This document shows, piece after piece, positions 58,101 through 64,000 of a stretch of DNA of 64,000 nt. The position numbers and the translations under genes were made by a program. The notes under the pieces were generated by a model that saw only the letters and a program-made list of their open reading frames with translations, was not told the DNA's origin and did not search any database. How positions within the stretch are numbered: the first letter of the stretch is position 1; each line of letters starts with the position of its first letter. Source of the DNA: Pratylenchus scribneri (taxonomy: Eukaryota > Nematoda > Chromadorea > Rhabditida > Pratylenchidae); assembly GCA_030063045.1 (NCBI GenBank), contig JAQSEB010000086.1, positions 1,262,501-1,326,500 on the forward strand, in the 5' to 3' direction.

Positions 58101-61100
58101 TGAATCCCATAAATTAAATTAAAATTATTAAGATTTCCCCACCAAATGTCTGCCCCCATCCGCCGATTAAATGCGTTGATGGGCGCCAAGTGGATTATAT
58201 CTTTGCCCAATTCCAGCCGAAACACCGCCGCCAATTGTTCGAGTTGGACTTGCCGGAAATTTGCCAGGCCCTTTTTGTTCAGAGGAAGTTTGGCGAGTGA
58301 GATGCCGGGTTGGAGAGCCAATTGGAACATCGTCGGATGTGAAGAATGGATGCGTGAAAAATGCATCTTAAAATGAGGTGAATAAGTTCTGTATTTGCCC
58401 CGGGGCCACTATTTTTCAGAGACTTTTAAAGAAGGGGGCTATTAACAGAAAGGGGGCTTCTATTAGAGAGAGGGCTTTTATTGGGAAAAATACGGTAAAA
58501 AAATTATTAGGATCAATCTAAAATTTCTATATCCAAAAATTACTATATATACAAAATCTCCATTCACAGAAATTCCTTAAATCCAAAATTTCTACAACTT
58601 TAATCCCAGACCCAGCGGTTGGTGGTGGCTTTAGTCCAGTGGTAACGGAGCAGACTTTATTTTGTCTGTAGGTGGAATTCCAATTATTAAAATTTCAAAA
58701 CCACACAAATTTTTTACCATATTTTTCCTACTATAAGCCCCTTTCTCTATTAGGAATTAGAAGTCCGCTCTCTATTTAAATTCCTCTTGTCGACAATTTT
58801 TTTCCTTTCTTTGATCTTTACAAGTCTTATTAGAGTGTAATAAACCCGAATTTTTTGATGAAAATCCGATTGTTTTACAAAATTATTTTAAAATTTTGTA
58901 AAAAATTAGTTAAGCCACTTTTTAGAAGACATTTATAGGGCTTTCAAATGGCTGTGGATATAGCTTAACTCCCAAATGGTTGCTTTTTTGTTGAGTTATG
59001 GCCAAAAGAGTGTCCTAAGGTACTCAATTGTCTCAGTGTGAAATCGAATCATCCCACATTATAAATTATATATTTAACTCACTGAATTCCATCCGATCCG
59101 ACGGATTCCGCTTCAACAGCCCATAGAGTAAATCGGCCAGCGATGCGGAGCAAAATTCCGGGAGATTCGGTTTCAAGTCAGTGTGCCTTTCGTAGAAGTT
59201 TTTCAGTGCTTGCGGTGTTTGTGCCTTCAAATTTGGAGGAATTTTAAAAGGTAGAAATTGTTACGAATGGGAAGCGGATTTTTCAGGTTTTGAATTTTGA
59301 TCGTTTTTTATTAGATTTAATGGTAAAAAATAAATAATTTTTTTTTGTGTATTTATTTGATATTTTTAAAAGGTAATTTTTTGATCTATTTTACCTATCT
59401 ATTTTGGCACATTTTTTTCTAGAAAAATTTCATTAGAAAAATGCAATAAAAAAATCATCTACTATTTTGTTTCCGAAACCCATTTTGTGTAAATTTGACG
59501 TCAAAAGTGTAGTCAAAATTTTTTTCTGAGGAGGGGAGAGGTAGAGGAAAGGTGGTAATCGGAAAAATCTTTTTTACGGGTGAAGTTTGATGATGTTTTT
59601 TTCGGTTATTTTTTCTGGAAAAATTCGTTTTTTTACAGATTCGGTTGGAGGGAGCTGTCTGTCTGGTGGGGGAGGGGGGGGGGGGGAAGGCTGGCTATGG
59701 CTATAAATTATGTCTTTGTTTGACACAATATTTTTTTTACTTATTTTGTTACCTATTTTGGCATTTTTTAGTGGAAAAATTCATTAAAATTTAAAAAAAA
59801 AACAAAAAAATTATATTCAAAAAAATTTATAAATTTTTTGAGAATCCATTTTACATTTGCCTAATTATAATTATATAAAATTGTACCACAAATGGCGCTT
59901 TCCCAGTGAGGCATTGATAAATGATTGTGCCAATTGACCAGAGGTCCGCCTTTGCCCCGTATTGATGGGACATTATCACCTCCGGTGCCATGTACATTGG
60001 CGAGCCGCAAAGGGTGCCGGCCATAATGCCTGGAAAGAAAAAAAAAACGGATGAATTTTATTAGGACTCAAAAAAGTGAAAAAAATAGTAATTTTAGGTC
60101 AGTAAAAAATACCTTCCCTTGAGCGGATTCGAACCCATGACCTAATTTTCACCCAAGTTAAGGAGGAAAATTTAAGGTATAATTTTTAAAAAATTTGTAT
60201 TTTATCTAGAAATGTATTGTAAAAAGTCTAAAAATGTATAAAAGTAGGAATCAAGCCCGAAAAAAATAAAATTTCCTCTGAACGGATTGCCACGACACCT
60301 AAATTTTTCCTTATTTATGGAAAGAAAATTTGCCATTTTTTTTGAAATTTCTGTATTTCGTATAGAAGTGTACGGAAGAATGTACAATAATGCATAAAAG
60401 TGAGAAATAAAGTCAGAATAAAATATTTTCCTTTGAGCGGATTAGAACCCGAGACCTAAATTTTGCAAAACTAACCTGAAACCTGTACCGCCCTGCGCCC
60501 TAGTCGCCAACTACCAACTTGGCGCCGTTTAAAATAACTCATCAAGGACTGAACCAATTTTGATGATTTTAATATAAAATTAAAGAGCAGACTTTTGTCT
60601 ATCAAATGATATTAAAATTATTAAAATTGGTTCACAATTGTTGGAGTTACAGCCAAAAAACCATGGAAAATTTTGATAATCCATAATAAAGATCATTTTA
60701 AATAGTTTTTTGATCATAATTCCAACAATTCTTAACCAATTTAAATAAAATTGATATCATTGAATAGTCAAAAATCTGCTCTTTAATTTGATACCAAAAT
60801 CATCAAATTTTGTTCAGTCCTTGATGAGTTATTTTAAACGGCGCCAAGTTGGGCCCATTTCCAACCCCCACTCAACAAACCTTCTGGAAGTGAACGAGCA
60901 AATCCAAAATCGGCCAATTTCACTATGAGCTGTGTTGGCAATGGGGTCAGTGGATGGCGTGGATTGCACAGCTAAATGTTTTGCGGTTTCAAGTCCCGGT
61001 GCACTATGGCCTTCCGGTTTAGCGCCTCAAGGGCTTTGGCAATTTGGGCGAAAAAATGGCGGATTGTCGCTTCGTTCAGGGTTTGTTTGCCAAAAAGGTA

Positions 61101-61762
61101 TTCCGCCAGGTCCCCATGGTTGCAATATTCCATCACAAGGTACACATGACTGGCCGTTTCCACGCATCGGAGGAGCGAGACCAAATTGTCGTGTTGAAGG
61201 CCTTTCAGCTCTTGGAGGATTTTGATTTCTTTTGTCAACAAATTTTTCGCTTTTGATAAATTCTTCTTTGCAATTGCTTTGATGGCCACTTCTTTTGAGG
61301 ACTGAATAATGATTATATTAAGGTTTAGCGTTAATTAGTCGAAAAATGACCGAAATAATTATAACCGGTTTAAAGGTTTAAAACCAAAATTCACAAACCA
61401 TATATCCTGAATTGGATAGAGCTTGTCAAAACGCATTGAATGGTATATAATTTGTGAATGGTTTGGTCAACAATTAAAGGGTATTAAACGGTTTAAACCC
61501 ATTTTGGTTTAATGGTTCGAAACTAAGTTAGAATTTTGGTTAAAAATTCAAACCAAAACATAATCAAATGATGCGTCTTGAAGAGAAATATCGAATGAGT
61601 ATAAGGTTTATGGGTTTATAAACCATTGAACCGTTGTAATCTTTTCGAAATTTTCAATGGTTTTTAATTAAAAACCTCTTTATGCCTTCCTTTGTAGACA
61701 ACGGCAAAAGCGCCATGGCCAATCACCTCCCCGCCATAGCAATATCCTTCGATTTCTTCCAT
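49149..61762 (-). CDS. unc-51: UNC-51 / ULK autophagy-initiating kinase, 1000-codon frame interrupted by two in-frame stops
   Basis: Serine/threonine kinase that starts autophagy and acts in axon growth. Exons: 61762-61676, 61301-60881, 60029-59887, 59224-59083, 58366-58143, 57417-57294, 56601-56393, 54651-54417, 53811-53620, 52874-52557, 51199-50823, 50535-50433, 50324-50251, 49963-49757, 49292-49149. They sum to exactly 3000 bases with matching phases. The kinase domain covers residues about 10-280: [17 protein letters not shown] (K37), HRDLKPQN (D132), DFGFAR (D160), [22 protein letters not shown] long disordered P/S/T/Q-rich middle follows, then the C-terminal helical (EAT/MIT-type) region, including [22 protein letters not shown]. 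Two codons are stops: TAG at 60974-60972 (codon 139, where the family has Leu in QNILL) and TAA at 58169-58167 (codon 331). Neither is removable by a good splice choice. Either a decayed allele or assembly errors; everything else is conserved. Confidence 0.88.
49340..49735. repeat. Family A MITE copy in unc-51 intron 14
   Basis: Contains CCGCAAACCATATACCC, ATAGAGCTGGTCAAGACGC and AAAGGGTATTAAACGG. The right end carries a short separate tandem of TTTAGGTTTTAAACCATTGA. Confidence 0.75.
51250..52445. repeat. TTCCGGAA minisatellite array 6 (largest), in unc-51 intron 10
   Basis: About 33 units with a period of about 36-37 bases: CCGGAAAGAATTTGTG plus TTTCATTCCGGAAAAAACTAA. Some units have GAAAAATG in place of GAATTTG. 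It gives long repetitive open frames on both strands without protein character. Confidence 0.9.
52975..53275. mobile_element. 301-bp hAT-like MITE with 8-bp target duplication CCACAGGG
   Basis: Terminal inverted repeats CAGTGGCGGCGCCAGG / CCTGGCGCCGCCACTG, flanked on both sides by CCACAGGG (52967-52974 and 53276-53283). The interior has repeated GGCCGCG(C/A)AGCGAAAAAATT units. It lies in unc-51 intron 9. Confidence 0.9.
55009..56131. mobile_element. 1.1-kb inverted-repeat element in unc-51 intron 7
   Basis: Ends AGGCCATGTACATACTT and AAGTATGTACAGGGCCT are inverted; inward, GTGAGCCTCACAA and other GTGAG/CTCAC motifs repeat in both orientations near each end. A short open frame at 55658-55927 has no recognisable transposase motif, so it is probably non-autonomous. 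Confidence 0.65.
56965..57290. repeat. Family B palindromic element in unc-51 intron 6
   Basis: Left GTTTATATAACTTTTCAAGGAC and mirrored interior around GCTCAAAAAACCACTGAAA; the right end merges with the exon at 57294. Confidence 0.6.
57495..58085. repeat. Family A MITE copy with internal tandem expansion, in unc-51 intron 5
   Basis: The 46-base core repeats about seven times, with one truncated unit near 57900. The ends match other copies. Confidence 0.85.
60080..60490. repeat. tRNA-related repeat pieces in unc-51 intron 2
   Basis: Three related segments read GAGCGGATTCGAACCCATGA (60122), GAACGGATTGCCACGA (60281) and GAGCGGATTAGAACCCGAGA (60437), i.e. B-box-like sequence on the minus strand, each followed by AATTTT and AAGTAGGAAT/GAAATAAA-type spacers. 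Same family as 38105-38262. Confidence 0.45.
60515..60855. repeat. Family B palindromic element in unc-51 intron 2
   Basis: CAACTTGGCGCCGTTTAAAA at the left and TTTTAAACGGCGCCAAGTTG at the right are exact mirror images, the best-preserved ends of this family in the window. Confidence 0.85.
61350..61650. repeat. Family A MITE copy in unc-51 intron 1
   Basis: Contains AATTATAACCGGTTTAAAGG, TCAAAACGCATTGAATGG, AAAGGGTATTAAACGG and AACCATTGAACCGTTGTAAT at the end. Confidence 0.8.
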
Positions 61763-64000
61763 TTTTAAATTACTGCTGCTGCTGTTCGCTTTTCGTGTAT
61801 TGTTGAGCATACAAATTGTTGCGTAGAATTAATTTATTAATTATCACACCAAATCTGTTTTGTTTTCCCGTCAAATTTGGACTAGTCGCAAATAAAATCT
61901 CTGGAAATGCTAATAATAATCAATAATCATTGGGCAAAAAATTAAATTGGGAAGTTGATTGTTTAGTTTTGCTTCTTCAATTGTTAAAAAATAAAAGACG
62001 ATGAGGAGAATGATGAGATTTTGTTGATTTACCGCCCCACCCTCCCTGCTTGATCAATCGTTGTTTTCTTTTGTTATTTCTCCTAATCCTATTGATCGGA
62101 GTTAATCATTCATCATTTTCAACTCTGCTAATAAAAGCATTAGCTTGCTGCTTGCCTGTTTAAAACCTAAACCTAAACTAAACTTTAAAAACCTTGAAAA
62201 ATCTATGAAGGAATTTTTGGATCAAATTTCATTTAATTTAATAAAAAATGGGACATTTTGTCATTTTGCAACAATTCAGATTCAGGAAAGTAAAAATGAG
62301 TGGATCAAATTTTACAAAAATGCTTTTGTTTCAATTGCGAGCAATTTTATTGCGATAGATTGGATTTGGGATAAAAATATGGAGGCTTAAGTGAAAAAAT
62401 TGCAATGGATTTAGGATTCTACAAAAATTTTGCAGGCAGAAAAATTTAAAATGTTTGGTTGGTTCCGCAATGCTGTGCCTTTTTCCCCTCGGGGATGAAA
62501 CAATGGAGATTGGAGAATGGACAACGGTGAGAGCAAAATGCGGAGAAAAAAGACTAACGATCGCCCACAACCCGCCAATCAACCCACAAATGATTTGCTC
62601 TCCGGGGAAGTGGGGGGGGGGGGGGGGGGAATTATCCGCAAATCCCTCCGCGAAGACCCCCTGCGGCTAACCACTAGTTTCATCTCAAGGCCCTTTGGCT
62701 ATTGTTTTTTCCCGTTGAAAATTATTTGGAGGTTGGAGGATGGACAAAATAAATGAAGGATTGTCAGAAGGTGGAATTGAGCAGTATTTTATGATGAGTT
62801 GGGGGCCGGGAAGGGTGTCATTGGCCAACCAGTCTCCAGCACAACAGCTGAGAATATCGATGGATGGATGCGGATTGCGGATGTGGTCTCGACACAATGG
62901 GGCCTTGTCTAATGTCTACACAATTCTATATGTGGGTCTCGACACTCTCGGGATGGGTCGGCCGTGCTCATCACCCAACCCACCAAACAACGGGGCGGAT
63001 GTGTGCGGGTTGCGGGAAAATGAGTTGGATGTTGGGTGTACTATTTGGAAGGGTCCGGCTCTCTGTTGTGCTCTCTGCTGCTGCTAAACTGCTGCAGGGA
63101 CAGCCCTTTGGGGGTTTTATGTGTGTGTGGTGTGGGACCCTCCATACAATCCATCGTCTTTTTGTTATGCCTGTCTCTACGAAGAGAATTGACGGTGAAG
63201 AAGCGAGCGACTGCTATTGCTGTGCGGGGCTGTGGCCTGATGAAAGAGATAGAGAATAGACCACTGAGGAAGATGAAGATGACGTCTTTGCCTCTTCTTC
63301 TTCTTCCTAAAAGTGGTTATGAGGCCCAAATGGAAGAAGAAGAAACGAATGATGAGATGAGAGGGGAATGGGCCAGTGCCCCCAAAGAAGTGCCCCTCAT
63401 TCATCCACCAAAAGAAGAAGTTGTTTGGCCGGAAAAGCTGCCAATCTTTTCCCATCCTTCCCTCCCTTATTACTTCACTCCTTTATTCCCTCTAATTTTC
63501 CTCTCTCTCTAAGGCATCGATTTCCCCCGCCTTCCACCCTTTTCAATTCTTTGCCTCTGGCATTTTCTCCTCTCTTATTTATATGTCGAGTCTCGACCCA
63601 GGGCCTCCATTTGGCCTTATTGCCAGCGGCATTGGACATCCTCTTTTCCCTCCGGGGTTTGTGCTTTGAAAATGAAATGTGAGGGAAAAAGAATTGGAAA
63701 GTTGGAAGAAATTGGGGGAAAATGAAAGGATGGAAAAACGGAGATGGAATTTGCTGGAATTGAAGGGACCAATTGCATGGGGGAAGATGCCGATGGACCC
63801 AGCAGATAAACAAATTGGCATTGGCACAAAAAGGGGACGGCAATGGCACACAATTTTATTAGTCGGCAGTTTGTTCCGAAAGAAGCCAATGGCCCATCAT
63901 TTCTTGGAATAAAATGGAATTTACAACGGAAATGGAATAGCAAATACGTCGATACTTTTTTTTTCGTTTCTCGAAATTATTCTAAATTCGGCATTACAAA
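61763..64000. other. Upstream region of unc-51
   Basis: No gene supported. AT-rich to about 62440, then G/C-richer with long purine-rich strands, a poly-G run (about 62610-62629), CTGCTG and TGTGTG runs. Long overlapping open frames on both strands have P/S/H/R-rich translations typical of composition, with no domain recognised. It resembles the tract at 21400-23500 upstream of the PCGF gene. Confidence 0.5.

Noticed and set aside
58088..58366. A fully open alternative frame across unc-51 exon 5 (starts MHFSRIHSS)
   Set aside because: It avoids the TAA but breaks phase with exon 4 and loses the kinase end motif FFTHPFF; the conserved frame is the interrupted one.
58600..58665. tRNA-like stretch TTTAGTCCAGTGGTAACGG with a CAGAC/GTCTG stem
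   Set aside because: It has a D-arm-like and an anticodon-like stem but no T-arm and no acceptor pairing; not a tRNA.

Overview
The window is nuclear DNA of a nematode. It is AT-rich. Genes are broken into many small exons with short introns ending in TTTCAG or TTTTAG, and introns and spacers are full of short inverted-repeat elements and minisatellites. The gene set is animal, and an F-box/LRR tandem pair of nematode flavour is present. I cannot name the species; a plant-parasitic tylenchid is possible but unproven. All exon models below were built by hand: splice sites were accepted only when reading phase was kept across every junction and, where a family was recognised, the joined protein matched it.

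Layout. Left edge, minus strand: the first two exons of an NAXE-type NAD(P)HX epimerase (397 down to the edge), 206 bases downstream of the 29-exon phosphorylase kinase alpha regulatory subunit (12643 to 604). A small secreted-looking acidic protein gene lies on the opposite strand and fills one intron of that gene (7414-8915). Next on the minus strand is an 800-residue Polycomb-group RING finger (PCGF) protein (20264 to 14638). After an 8.4-kb repeat-rich spacer, a Polycomb-type chromobox (CBX) gene runs on the plus strand (28634-31404); it has both an N-terminal chromodomain and a C-terminal Pc/C-box. Then come two tandem F-box/LRR genes (the second frameshifted), TDP2 tyrosyl-DNA phosphodiesterase, a truncated and frameshifted Rieske fragment, and prefoldin subunit 2, all on the plus strand up to 44719. 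A roughly 3.7-kb foldback element (about 44975-48700) separates these from the minus-strand UNC-51/ULK autophagy kinase (61762 to 49149). Its 15 exons keep one frame for exactly 1000 codons but contain two in-frame stop codons. The last 2.2 kb is upstream sequence of that gene.

Biology. The most notable point is two predicted subunits of canonical Polycomb repressive complex 1 as divergent neighbours: a PCGF with RING and RAWUL domains, and a CBX with the RING1-binding C-box. The other genes are housekeeping: glycogen breakdown control, NAD(P)HX repair, topoisomerase-adduct repair, actin/tubulin chaperoning and autophagy. They are not obviously linked to one another.

Repeats. At least five dispersed palindromic or MITE-like families sit mainly in introns. 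One intronic family carries internal 46-bp tandem expansions. Six minisatellite arrays built around TTCCGGAA lie in introns or spacers. Two short elements show 8-bp target duplications of the hAT kind.
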